A stretch of 64,000 nt of DNA from Hydractinia symbiolongicarpus (lineage: Eukaryota > Cnidaria > Hydrozoa > Anthoathecata > Hydractiniidae), in assembly GCF_029227915.1 (NCBI RefSeq), contig NC_079887.1, positions 2,604,001 through 2,668,000 on the forward strand. The letters run 5' to 3'. The translations under genes and the position numbers were made by a program. The notes beneath the pieces are model-generated. The model had not been told where the DNA came from. It searched no databases and saw only the letters and a list, made by a program, of their open reading frames with translations. This document shows, one piece after another, positions 51,770 through 64,000 of this stretch (position 1 is the stretch's first letter; the number at the start of each line of letters is the position of its first letter).

Positions 51770-54700
51770 ATACTTTTGACTATACGGACCGAGTGCGGGA
51801 TTTACGGGAAATCGCAGGTTTTTGTTTGCCGGCGATTAAACTTCTTTTATTCAGCGTCTCATCAAAATGAAAACATTTTTGAAAACTACAAGTCTCATGC
51901 GTTTTAGTGGTGAAAAAATAATTTAAAAATTCGTTAGGGAAATGAGTTTACTCACTGGGTACTTTCCTTGTATACTTATGACTATACGGGCCGAGTCCGG
52001 GATTTACGGGAAATCGCAGGTTTTCGTTTGCCGGCGATTAAACCACTTTCATAAAGCGTCTCATCAAAAATGAAAAGATTTCTGAAAACTACAAGTCTCA
52101 TTCGTTTTAGTGGTGAAAATTAATTTAAAATATCGTTTGGGAAATGAGTTTACTCCCTGGGTACTTTCTTTGTATACTTTTGACTATACGGGCCGAGTCC
52201 GGGATTTACGGGCAGACGCGGGTTTTCGTTTGCCGGCAATTAAACTTCTTTTATTCAGCGTCTCATCAAAAATGAAAACATTTTTAAAAACTACAAGTCT
52301 CATGCGTTTTAGTGGTGAAAAAATAATTTAAAAAATCGTTCGGGAAATGAGTTTACTCCCTGGGTACTTTCTTTGTATACTTTTGACTATACGGGCCGAG
52401 TCCGGGATTAACGGGAAGTCGCGGGTTTTCGTTTGCAGGCGATTAAACTTCTTTTATTCAGCGTCTCATCAAAAATGAAAATATTTTTAAATACTACAAG
52501 TCTCATGGGCTTTAGTGGTGAAATAATAATTTAAAAAATCGTTCGGGAAATGAGTTTACACCCTGGGTACTTTCTTTGTATACTTTTGACTATACGGGCC
52601 GAGTCCGGGATTTACGGGAAATCGCAGGTTTTCGTTTGCCGGCGATTATTCTTCTTTTATTCAGCGTCTCATCAAAAATGAAAATATTTTTAAATACTAC
52701 AAGTCTCATGGGCTTTAATGGTGAAATAATAATTTAAAAAATCGTTCGGGAAATGAGTTTACACCCTGGGTACTAACTTTGTATACTTTTGACTATACGG
52801 GCCGAGTCCGGGATTTACGGGAAATCGCAGGTTTTCGTTTGCCGGCGATTAAACTTCTTTTATTCAGCGTCTCATCAAAAATGAAAACATTTTTGAAAAC
52901 TACAAGTCTCATGCGTTTTAGTGGTGAAAAAATAATTTAAAAAATCGTTCGGGAAATGAGTTTACTCCCTGGGTACTTTCCTTGTATACTTTTGACTATG
53001 CGAGCCGAGTCCGGGGTTTACGGGAAATGGCGGGTTTTCGTTTACCGGCGATTAAACTTCTGTTATTCAGCGTCTCATCAAAAATGAAAACATTTTTGAA
53101 AATTACAAGTCTCAAGCGTTTTAGTGGTGAAAAGATTATTCAAAAAATCGTTTTGGAAATGAGTTTACTCACAGGGTACTTTCTTTGTATACATTCGACT
53201 ATACGGGCGGAGTCCGGGATTTACGGGCAGACGCGGGTTTTCGTTTGCCGGCAATTAAACTTCTTTTATTCAGCGTCTCATCAAAAATGAAAACATTTTT
53301 AAAAACTACAAGTCTCATGCGATTTAGTGGTGAAAAAATAATTTAAAAAATCGTTCGGGAAATGAGTTTACTCCCTGGGTACTTTCTTTGTATACTTTTG
53401 ACTATACGGGCCGAGTCCGGGATTTACGGGAAGTCGCGGGTTTTCGTTTGCCGGCGATTAAACTTCTTTTATTCAGCGTCTCATCAAAAATGAAAATATT
53501 TTTAAATACTACAAGTCTTATGGGCTTTAGTGGTGAAATAATAATTTAAAAAATCGTTTGGGAAATGAGTTTACACCCTGGGTACTTTCCTTGTATACTT
53601 TTGACTATACGGACCGAGTGCGGGATTTACGGGAAATCGCAGGTTTTTGTTTGCCGGCGATTAAACTTCTTTTATTCAGCGTCTCATCAAAATGAAAACA
53701 TTTTTGAAAACTACAAGTCTCATGCGTTTTAGTGGTGAAAAAATAATTTAAAAATTCGTTAGGGAAATGAGTTTACTCACTGGGTACTTTCCTTGTATAC
53801 TTATGACTATACGGGCCGAGTCCGGGATTTACGGGAAATCGCAGGTTTTCGTTTGCCGGCGATTAAACCACTTTCATAAAGCGTCTCATCAAAAATGAAA
53901 AGATTTCTGAAAACTACAAGTCTCATTCGTTTTAGTGGTGAAAATTAATTTAAAATATCGTTTGGGAAATGAGTTTACTCCCTGGGTACTTTCTTTGTAT
54001 ACTTTTGACTATACGGGCCGAGTCCGGGATTTACGGGCAGACGCGGGTTTTCGTTTGCCGGCAATTAAACTTCTTTTATTCAGCGTCTCATCAAAAATGA
54101 AAACATTTTTAAAAACTACAAGTCTCATGCGTTTTAGTGGTGAAAAAATAATTTAAAAAATCGTTCGGGAAATGAGTTTACTCCCTGGGTACTTTCTTTG
54201 TATACTTTTGACTATACGGGCCGAGTCCGGGATTAACGGGAAGTCGCGGGTTTTCGTTTGCCGGCGATTAAACTTCTTTTATTCAGCGTCTCATCAAAAA
54301 TGAAAATATTTTTAAATACTACAAGTCTCATGGGCTTTAGTGGTGAAATAATAATTTAAAAAATCGTTCGGGAAATGAGTTTACACCCTGGGTACTTTCT
54401 TTGTATACTTTTGACTATACGGGCCGAGTCCGGGATTTACGGGAAATCGCAGGTTTTCGTTTGCCGGCGATTATTCTTCTTTTATTCAGCGTCTCATCAA
54501 AAATGAAAATATTTTTAAATACTACAAGTCTCATGGGCTTTAATGGTGAAATAATAATTTAAAAAATCGTTCGGGAAATGAGTTTACACACTGGGTACTA
54601 ACTTTGTATACTTTTGACTATACGGGCCGAGTCCGGGATTTACGGGAAATCGCAGGTTTTCGTTTGCCGGCGATTAAACTTCTTTTATTCAGCGTCTCAT

Positions 54701-55419
54701 CAAAAATGAAAACATTTTTGAAAACTACAAGTCTCATGCGTTTTAGTGGTGAAAAAATAATTTAAAAAATCGTTCGGGAAATGAGTTTACTCCCTGGGTA
54801 CTTTCCTTGTATACTTTTGACTATGCGAGCCGAGTCCGGGGTTTACGGGAAATGGCGGGTTTTCGTTTACCGGCGATTAAACTTCTGTTATTCAGCGTCT
54901 CATCAAAAATGAAAACATTTTTGAAAATTACAAGTCTCAAGCGTTTTAGTGGTGAAAAGATTATTCAAAAAATCGTTTTGGAAATGAGTTTACTCACAGG
55001 GTACTTTCTTTGTATACATTCGACTATACGGGCGGAGTCCGGGATTTACGGGCAGACGCGGGTTTTCGTTTGCCGGCAATTAAACTTCTTTTATTCAGCG
55101 TCTCATCAAAAATGAAAACATTTTTAAAAACTACAAGTCTCATGCGATTTAGTGGTGAAAAAATAATTTAAAAAATCGTTCGGGAAATGAGTTTACTCCC
55201 TGGGTACTTTCTTTGTATACTTTTGACTATACGGGCAGAGTCCGGGATTTACGGGAAGTCGCGGGTTTTCGTTTGCCGGCGATTAAACTTCTTTTATTCA
55301 GCGTCTCATCAAAAATGAAAATATTTTTAAATACTACAAGTCTTATGGGCTTTAGTGGTGAAATAATAATTTAAAAAATCGTTCGGGAAATGAATTTACA
55401 CCCTGGGTACTTTCCTTGT
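51770..55419 (+). repeat. 1825-bp tandem duplication (nine units, two copies)
   Basis: The copies lie at about 51770-53594 and 53595-55419. Shared private variants include 'ggaccgagtgcggg', 'gcaggtttttgtttgcc', a shortened 'catcaaaatgaaaac', 'tttcataaagcg', 'gggcagacgcggg', 'gcgattattcttc' and 'ggtactaactttg'. The copies differ at only a few bases. Confidence 0.85.
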
Positions 55420-58400
55420 ATACTTTTGACTATACGGGCCGAGTCCGGGATTTACGGGAAATCGCAGGTTTTCGTTTGCCGGCGATTAAACTTCTTTTAT
55501 TCAGCGTCTCATCAAAAATGAAAACATTTTTAAAAACTACAAGTCTCATGCGATTTAGTGGTGAAAAAATAATTTAAAAAATCGTTCGGGAAATGAGTTT
55601 ACTCCCTGGGTACTTTCTTTGTATACTTTTGACTATACGGGCCGAGTCCGGGATTTACGGGAAATCGCAGGTTTTCGTTTGCCGGCGATTAAACTTCTTT
55701 TATTCAGCGTCTCATCAAAAATGAAAACATTTTTGAAAACTACAAGTCTCATGCGTTTTAGTGGTGAAAAAATAATTTAAAAAATCGTTCGGGAAATGAG
55801 TTTACTCCCTGGGTACTTTCTTTGTATACCTTTGACTATGCGGGCCGAGTCCGGGGGTTTACGGGAAATGGCGGGTTTTCGTTTGCCGGCGATTAAACTT
55901 CTTTTATTCAGCGTCTCATTAAAAATGAAAACATTTTTGAAAACTACAAGTCTCAAGCGTTTTAGTGGTGAAAAGATAATTTAAAAAATCGTTTTGGAAA
56001 TGAGTTTACTCACAGGGTACTTTCTTTGTATACATTCGACTATACGGGCCAAGCCCGGGATTTACCGGAAATCGCGGGTTTTCGTTTGCCTGCGATTAAA
56101 CCACTTTTATTAAGCGTCTCATCAAAAATGAAAACATTTCTGAAAACTACAAGTCTCATGCGTTTTAGTGGGAAAAAATAATTTAAAAATTCGTTCGGGA
56201 AATGAGTTTACTTACTGGGTACTTTCCTTGTATACTTTTGACTATACGGGCCGAGTCCGGGATTTACGGGAAATCGCAGGTTTTCGTTTGCCGGCGATTA
56301 AACTTCTTTTATTCAGCGTCTCATCAAAAATGAAAACATTTTTGGAAACTACAAGTCTCATGCGTTTTAGTGGTGAAAAAATAATTTAAAAAATCGTTCG
56401 GGAAATGAGTTTACTCCCTGGGTACTTTCTTTGTATACTTTTGACTATACGGGCCGAGTCCGGGATTTACGGGAAGTCGCGGGTTTTCGTTTGCCGGTGA
56501 TTAAACTTCTTTTATTCAGCGTCTCATCAAAAATGAAAACATTTTTAAAAACTACAAGTCTCATGCGATTTAGTGGTGAAAAAATAATTTAAAAAATCGT
56601 TCGGGAAATGAGTTTACTCCCTGGGTACTTTCTTTGTATACTTTTGACTATACGGGCCGAGTCCGGGATTTACGGGAAATCGCAGGTTTTCGTTTGCCGG
56701 CGATTAAACTTCTTTTATTCAGCGTCTCATCAAAAATGAAAACATTTTTGAAAACTACAAGTCTCATGCGTTTTAGTGGTGAAAAAATAATTTAAAAAAT
56801 CGTTCGGGAAATGAGTTTACTCCCTGGGTACTTTCTTTGTATACCTTTGACTATGCGGGCCGAGTCCGGGGGTTTACGGGAAATGGCGGGTTTTCGTTTG
56901 CCGGCGATTAAACTTCTTTTATTCAGCGTCTCATCAAAAATGAAAACATTTTTGAAAACTACAAGTCTCAAGCGTTTTAGTGGTGAAAAGATAATTTAAA
57001 AAATCGTTTTGGAAATGAGTTTACTCACAGGGTACTTTCTTTGTATACATTCGACTATACGGGCCAAGCCCGGGATTTACCGGAAATCGCGGGTTTTCGT
57101 TTGCCGGCGATTAAACCACTTTTATTAAGCGTCTCATCAAAAATGAAAACATTTCTGAAAACTACAAGTCTCATGCGTTTTAGTGGGAAAAAATAATTTA
57201 AAAATTCGTTCGGGAAATGAGTTTACTTACTGGGTACTTTCCTTGTATACTTTTGACTATACGGGCCGAGTCCGGGATATACGGGAAATCGCAGGTTTTC
57301 GTTTGCCGGCGATTAAACTTCTTTTATTCAGCGTCTCATCAAAAATGAAAATATTTTTAAATACTACAAGTCTCATGGGCTTTAGTGGTGAAATAATAAT
57401 TTAAAAAATCGTTCGGGAAATGAGTTTACACCCTGGGTACTTTCCTTGTATACTTTTGACTATACGGGCCGAGTCCGGGATTTACGGGAAATCGCAGGTT
57501 TTCGTTTGCCGGCGATTAAACTTCTTTTATTCAGCGTCTCATCAAAAATAAAAACATTTTTAAAAACTACAAGTCTCATGCGATTTAGTGGTGAAAAAAT
57601 AATTTAAAAAATCGTTCGGGAAATGAGTTTACTCCCTGGGTACTTTCTTTGTATACTTTTGACTATACGGGCCGAGTCCGGGATTTACGGGAAGTCGCGG
57701 GTTTTCGTTTGCCGGCGATTAAACTTCTTTTATTCAGCGTTTCATCAAAAATAAAAATATTTTTAAATACTGCAAGTCTCATGGGCTTTAGTGGTGAAAT
57801 AATAATTTATAAAATCGTTCGGGAAATGAGTTTACACCCTGGGTACTTTCCTTGTATACTTTTGACTATACGGGCCGAGTCCGGGATTTACGGGAAATCG
57901 CAGGTTTTCGTTTGCCGGCGATTAAACTTCTTTTATTCAGCGTCTCATCAAAAATGAAAACATTTTTGAAAACTACAAGTCTCATGCGTTTTAGTGGTGA
58001 AAAAATAATTTAAAAAATCGTTCGGGAAATGAGTTTACTCCCTGGGTACTTTCTTTGTATACCTTTGACTATGCGGGCCGAGTCCGGGGGTTTACGGGAA
58101 ATGGCGGGTTTTCGTTTGCCGGCGATTAAACTTCTTTTATTCAGCGTCTCATCAAAAATGAAAACATTTTTGGAAACTACAAGTCTCATGCGTTTTAGTG
58201 GTGAAAAAATAATTTAAATAATCGTTCGGTAAATGAGTTTACTCCCTGGGTACTTTCTTTGTATACTTTTGACTATACGGGCCGAGTCCGGGATTTACGG
58301 GAAGTCGCGGGTTTTCGTTTGCCGGCGATTAAACTTCTTTTATTCAGCGTCTCATCAAAAATGAAAATATTTTTAAATACTACAAGTCTCATGGGCTTTA

Positions 58401-61400
58401 GTGGTGAAATAATAATTTAAAAAATCGTTCGGGAAATGAGTTTACACCCTGGGTACTTTCCTTGTATACTTTTGACTATACGGGCCGAGTCCGGGATTTA
58501 CGGGAAATCGCAGGTTTTCGTTTGCCGGCGATTAAACTTCTTTTATTCAGCGTCTCATCAAAAATAAAAACATTTTTAAAAACTACAAGTCTCATGCGAT
58601 TTAGTGGTGAAAAAATAATTTAAAAAATCGTTCGGGAAATGAGTTTACTCCCTGGGTACTTTCTTTGTATACTTTTGACTATACGGGCCGAGTCCGGGAT
58701 TTACGGGAAGTCGCGGGTTTTCGTTTGCCGGCGATTAAACTTCTTTTATTCAGCGTCTCATCAAAAATGAAAATATTTTTAAATACTACAAGTCTCATGG
58801 GCTTTAGTGGTGAAATAATAATTTAAAAAATCGTTCGGGAAATGAGTTTACACCCTGGGTACTTTCCTTGTATACTTTTGACTATACGGGCCGAGTCCGG
58901 GATTTACGGGAAATCGCAGGTTTTCGTTTGCCGGCGATTAAACTTCTTTTATTCAGCGTCTCATCAAAAATGAAAACATTTTTGAAAACTACAAGTCTCA
59001 TGCGTTTTAGTGGTGAAAAAATAATTTAAAAAATCGTTCGGGAAATGAGTTTACTCCCTGGGTACTTTCTTTGTATACCTTTGACTATGCGGGCCGAGTC
59101 CGGGGGTTTACGGGAAATGGCGGGTTTTCGTTTGCCGGCGATTAAACTTCTTTTATTCAGCGTCTCATCAAAAATGAAAACATTTTTGAAAACTACAAGT
59201 CTCAAGCGTTTTAGTGGTGAAAAGATAATTTAAAAAATCGTTTTGGAAATGAGTTTACTCACAGGGTACTTTCTTTGTATACATTCGACTGTACGGGCCA
59301 AGCCCGGGATTTACCGGAAATCGCGGGTTTTCGTTTGCCGGCGATTAAACCACTTTTATTAAGCGTCTCATCAAAAATGAAAACATTTCTGAAAACTACA
59401 AGTCTCATGCGTTTTAGTGGGAAAAAATAATTTAAAAATTCGTTCGGGAAATGAGTTTACTTACTGGGTACTTTCCTTGTATACTTTTGACTATACGGGC
59501 CGAGTCCGGGATATACGGGAAATCGCAGGTTTTCGTTTGCCGGCGATTAAACTTCTTTTATTCAGCGTCTCATCAAAAATGAAAACATTTTTGGAAACTA
59601 CAAGTCTCATGCGTTTTAGTGGTGAAAAAATAATTTAAAAAATCGTTCGGGAAAAGAGTTTACTCCCTGGGTACTTTCTTTGTATACTTTTGACTATACG
59701 GGCCGAGTCCGGGATTTACGGGAAGTCGCGGGTTTTCGTTTGCCGGCGATTAAACTTCTTTTATTCAGCGTCTCATCAAAAATGAAAATATTTTTAAATA
59801 CTACAAGTCTCATGGGCTTTAGTGGTGAAATAATAATTTAAAAAATCGTTCGGGAAATGAGTTTACACCCTGGGTACTTTCCTTGTATACTTTTGACTAT
59901 ACGGGCCGAGTCCGGGATTTACGGGAAATCGCAGGTTTTCGTTTGCCGGCGATTAAACTTCTTTTATTCAGCGTCTCATCAAAAATAAAAACATTTTTAA
60001 AAACTACAAGTCTCATGCGATTTAGTGGTGAAAAAATAATTTAAAAAATCGTTCGGGAAATGAGTTTACTCCCTGGGTACTTTCTTTGTATACTTTTGAC
60101 TATACGGGCCGAGTCCGGGATTTACGGGAAGTCGCGGGTTTTCGTTTGCCGGCGATTAAACTTCTTTTATTCAGCGTCTCATCAAAAATAAAAATATTTT
60201 TAAATACTACAAGTCTCATGGGCTTTAGTGGTGAAATAATAATTTAAAAAATCGTTCGGGAAATGAGTTTACACCCTGGGTACTTTCCTTGTATACTTTT
60301 GACTATACGGGCCGAGTCCGGGATTTACGGGAAATCGCAGGTTTTCGTTTGCCGGCGATTAAACTTCTTTTATTCAGCGTCTCATCAAAAATGAAAACAT
60401 TTTTGAAAACTACAAGTCTCATGCGTTTTAGTGGTGAAAAAATAATTTAAATAATCGTTCGGTAAATGAGTTTACTCCCTGGGTACTTTCTTTGTATACT
60501 TTTGACTATACGGGCCGAGTCCGGGATTTACGGGAAGTCGCGGGTTTTCGTTTGCCGGCGATTAAACTTCTTTTATTCAGCGTCTCATCAAAAATGAAAA
60601 TATTTTTAAATACTACAAGTCTCATGGGCTTTAGTGGTGAAATAATAATTTAAAAAATCGTTCGGGAAATGAGTTTACACCCTGGGTACTTTCCTTGTAT
60701 ACTTTTGACTATACGGGCCGAGTCCGGGATTTACGGGAAATCGCAGGTTTTCGTTTGCCGGCGATTAAACTTCTTTTATTCAGCGTCTCATCAAAAATAA
60801 AAACATTTTTAAAAACTACAAGTCTCATGCGATTTAGTGGTGAAAAAATAATTTAAAAAATCGTTCGGGAAATGAGTTTACTCCCTGGGTACTTTCTTTG
60901 TATACTTTTGACTATACGGGCCGAGTCCGGGATTTACGGGAAGTCGCGGGTTTTCGTTTGCCGGCGATTAAACTTCTTTTATTCAGCGTCTCATCAAAAA
61001 TGAAAATATTTTTAAATACTACAAGTCTCATGGGCTTTAGTGGTGAAATAATAATTTAAAAAATCGTTCGGGAAATGAGTTTACACCCTGGGTACTTTCC
61101 TTGTATACTTTTGACTATACGGGCCGAGTCCGGGATTTACGGGAAATCGCAGGTTTTCGTTTGCCGGCGATTAAACTTCTTTTATTCAGCGTCTCATCAA
61201 AAATGAAAACATTTTTGAAAACTACAAGTCTCATGCGTTTTAGTGGTGAAAAAATAATTTAAAAAATCGTTCGGGAAATGAGTTTACTCCCTGGGTACTT
61301 TCTTTGTATACCTTTGACTATGCGGGCCGAGTCCGGGGGTTTACGGGAAATGGCGGGTTTTCGTTTGCCGGCGATTAAACTTCTTTTATTCAGCGTCTCA

Positions 61401-64000
61401 TCAAAAATGAAAACATTTTTGAAAACTACAAGTCTCAAGCGTTTTAGTGGTGAAAAGATAATTTAAAAAATCGTTTTGGAAATGAGTTTACTCACAGGGT
61501 ACTTTCTTTGTATACATTCGACTATACGGGCCAAGCCCGGGATTTACCGGAAATCGCGGGTTTTCGTTTGCCGGCGATTAAACCACTTTTATTAAGCGTC
61601 TCATCAAAAATGAAAACATTTCTGAAAACTACAAGTCTCATGCGTTTTAGTGGGAAAAAATAATTTAAAAATTCGTTCGGGAAATGAGTTTACTTACTGG
61701 GTACTTTCCTTGTATACTTTTGACTATACGGGCCGAGTCCGGGATTTACGGGAAATAGCAGGTTTTCGTTTGCCGGCGATTAAACTTCTTTTATTCAGCG
61801 TCTCATCAAAAATGAAAACATTTTTGGAAACTACAAGTCTCATGCGTTTTAGTGGTGAAAAAATAATTTAAAAATCGTTCGGGAAATGAGTTTACACCCT
61901 GGGTACTTTCTTTGTATACTATTGACTATACGGGCCGAGCCCGGGATTTACGGGAAATCGCAGGTTTTCGTTTGCCGGCGATTAAACTTCTTTTATTCAG
62001 CGTCTCATCAAAAATGAAAACATTTTTGAAAACTACAAGTCTCAAGCGTTTTAGTGGTGAAAAGATAATTCAAAAAATCGTTTTGGAAATGAGTTTACTC
62101 ACAGGGTACTTTCTTTGTATACATTCGACTATACGGGCCGAGTCCGGGATTTACGGGCAGACGCGGGTTTTCGTTTGCCGGCAATTAAACTTTTTTATTT
62201 CAGCGTCTCATCAAAAATGAAAACATTTTTAAAAACTACAAGTCTCATGCGATTTAGTGGTGAAAAAATAATTTAAAAAATCGTTCGGGAAATGAGTTTA
62301 CTCCCTGGGTACTTTCTTTGTATACTTTGGACTATACGGGCCGAGTCCGGGATTTACGGGAAGTCGCGGGTTTTCGTTTGCCGGCGATTAAACTTCTTTT
62401 ATTCAGCGTCTCATCAAAAATGAAAATATTTTTAAATACTACAAGTCTCATGGGCTTTAGTGGTGAAATAATAATTTAAAAAATCGTTCGGGAAATGAGT
62501 TTACTCCCTGGGTACTTTCTTTGTATACCTTTGACTATGCGGGCCGAGTCCGGGGGTTTACGGGAAATGGCGGGTTTTCGTTTGCCGGCGATTAAACTTC
62601 TTTTATTCAGCGTCTCATCAAAAATGAAAACATTTTTGAAAACTACAAGTCTCAAGCGTTTTAGTGGTGAAAAGATAATTTAAAAAATCGTTTTAGAAAT
62701 GAGTTTACTCACAGGGTACTTTCTTTGTATACATTCGACTATACGGGCCAAGCCCGGGATTTACCGGAAATCGCGGGTTTTCGTTTGCCGGCGATTAAAC
62801 CACTTTTATTAAGCGTCTCATCAAAAATGAAAACATTTCTGAAAACTACAAGTCTCATGCGTTTTAGTGGGAAAAAATAATTTAAAAATTCGTTCGGGAA
62901 ATGAGTTTACTTACTGGGTACTTTCCTTGTATACTTTTGACTATACGGGCCGAGTCCGGGATTTACGGGAAATCGCAGGTTTTCGTTTGCCGGCGATTAA
63001 ACTTCTTTTATTCAGCGTCTCATCAAAAATGAAAACATTTTTGGAAACTACAAGTCTCATGCGTTTTAGTGGTGAAAAAATAATTTAAAAAATCGTTCGG
63101 GAAATGAGTTTACTCCCTGGGTACTTTCTTTGTATACTTTTGACTATACGGGCCGAGTCCGGGATTTACGGGCCGTCGCGGGTTTTCGTTTGCCGGCGAT
63201 TAAACTTCTTTTATTCAGCGTCTCATCAAAAATGAAAATATTTTTAAATACTACAAGTCTCATGGGCTTTAGTGGTGAAATAATAATTTAAAAAATCGTT
63301 CGGGAAATGAGTTTACACCCTGGGTACTTTCCTTGTATACTTTTGACTATACGGGCCGAGTCCGGGATTTACGGGAAATCGCAGGTTTTCGTTTGCCGGC
63401 GATTAAACTTCTTTTATTCAGCGTCTCATCAAAAATAAAAACATTTTTAAAAACTACAAGTCTCATGCGATTTAGTGGTGAAAAAATAATTTAAAAAATC
63501 GTTCTGGAAATGAGTTTACTCCCTGGGTACTTTCTTTGTATACTTTTGACTATACGGGCCGAGTCCGGGATTTACGGGAAGTCGCGGGTTTTCGTTTGCC
63601 GGCGATTAAACTTCTTTTATTCAGCGTCTCATCAAAAATGAAAACATTTTTGAAAACTACAAGTCTCATGCGTTTTAGTGGTGAAATAATAATTTAAAAA
63701 ATCGTTCGGGAAATGAGTTTACACCCTGGGTACTTTCCTTGTATACTTTTGACTATACGGGCCGAGTCCGGGGGTTTACGGGAAATGGCGGGTTTTCGTT
63801 TGCCGGCGATTAAACTTCTTTTATTCAGCGTCTCATCAAAAATGAAAACATTTTTGAAAACTACAAGTCTCAAGCGTTTTAGTGGTGAAAAGATAATTTA
63901 AAAAATCGTTTTGGAAATGAGTTTACTCACAGGGTACTTTCTTTGTATACATTCGACTATACGGGCCAAGCCCGGGATTTACCGGAAATCGCGGGTTTTC
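55420..64000 (+). repeat. Higher-order array: class C unit every 5-6 units among class A units
   Basis: The class C signature 'ccgggggttt' starts at 55851, 56866, 58084, 59100, 61333, 62550 and 63768, at intervals of 1015, 1218, 1016, 2233, 1217 and 1218 bp (5, 6, 5, 11, 6 and 6 units). In most blocks it is followed by a 'tttaccggaaatcg' class B unit and a unit with 'gtgggaaaaaataattt'; between blocks run class A units alternating 'gggctttagtgg'/'cttgtatac' and 'gcgatttagtgg' types. The units at 58084 and 63768 are mosaics of class C and class A. The window ends inside a class B unit. No gene is seen. Confidence 0.85.
56793..56996 (+). repeat. Class C monomer, exemplar (204 bp)
   Basis: A derived unit with 'acctttgactatgcggg', 'ccgggggtttacgg' (one extra G, giving 204 bp), 'gggaaatggcggg' and 'ctcaagcg'. 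It is regularly interspersed between class A units from 55.8 kb to the right edge. Relatives without the extra G occur at 36995-37735 and in 50.5-55 kb. Confidence 0.9.

Larger units (their letters stand above)
1..64000 (+). repeat. Satellite DNA array, about 203-bp monomer, all head-to-tail
   Basis: One unit of about 203 bp recurs across the whole window in the same orientation, interrupted only by two inserts (13884-14833, 16882-17831). Landmarks in almost every unit, in order: 'aaaaaatcgttcggg', 'gggtactttctttgtatac', 'gactatacgggcc', 'gggatttacggga', 'tttcgtttgccggcgatt', 'agcgtctcatcaaaaatg', 'actacaagtctcatg'. Units fall into class A (203 bp), class B (202-203 bp) and class C (204 bp), which differ at linked positions. 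Such an array is typical of eukaryotic centromeric, pericentromeric, subtelomeric or interstitial heterochromatin; which one cannot be told from sequence alone. The unit length is not a multiple of three and the unit contains stop codons, so it is not protein-coding. I do not recognise a named satellite family. Confidence 0.98.

Noticed and set aside
1-64000. CRISPR array
   Set aside because: The repeats are contiguous 203-bp units with no unique spacers, no cas genes and clear eukaryotic satellite features.
1-64000. Telomeric repeats, tRNA or rRNA genes
   Set aside because: No runs of TTAGGG-type repeats, tRNA cloverleaf boxes or rRNA-like sequence were seen on either strand while reading.

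Overview
The window is almost entirely one tandem satellite DNA array from a eukaryotic genome. The repeat unit is about 203 bp (202-204 bp depending on subtype), always in the same orientation, and runs from the first base to the last. After subtracting the two non-satellite inserts, about 306 units fit (my arithmetic from window length and unit length). A hand-counted class A unit is about 38% GC with 13 CpG dinucleotides, more than its base composition predicts. No rRNA, tRNA, CRISPR array, operon or intact gene was found. The many short reading frames of 60-120 codons in the array are by-products of the repeat and are not annotated as genes.

The only non-satellite DNA is a segment of about 950 bp present twice (13884-14833 and 16882-17831). 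It carries the 5' part of an open reading frame with a short coiled coil followed by a truncated SGNH/GDSL-esterase-like domain (GDS, FSGAT and HCGTND blocks visible; the C-terminal catalytic DxxH block missing). Coiled coil plus SGNH esterase is the architecture known from ORF1 proteins of some CR1/L2-type LINE retrotransposons, and similar AT-rich ORFs are common in cnidarian genomes. A cnidarian or other invertebrate source is my inference from protein style only. The last 17 codons of each ORF are satellite sequence, so the frame is a chimera created by the capture. Both copies sit in a 2998-bp tandem duplication (12131-15128 and 15129-18126), which implies one capture followed by amplification with the flanking satellite.

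Layout: 1-12130, mixed class A and class B units with long-range block repeats (offsets 405, 607, 1216, 1622, 2026, 2838 and 5472 bp); 12131-18126, the duplicated insert-bearing block; 18127-36994, mixed A/B units with repeated 4-unit blocks and a near-identical 1216-bp tandem duplication; 36995-37735, a small divergent patch; 37736-50504, A/B units with nested 2434-bp and 1824-bp duplications; 50505-55419, units with a 'ccggggtttacgg' signature and an 1825-bp duplication; 55420-64000, mostly class A units with a 204-bp class C unit every 5 or 6 units. Almost all offsets are near-whole multiples of the monomer, as expected from unequal exchange or replication slippage. Nothing indicates that the window encodes a working protein system. 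Its interest lies in array evolution, the captured and amplified coding fragment, and regular structural motifs (a four-GGG cluster and an AT hairpin) in most units.
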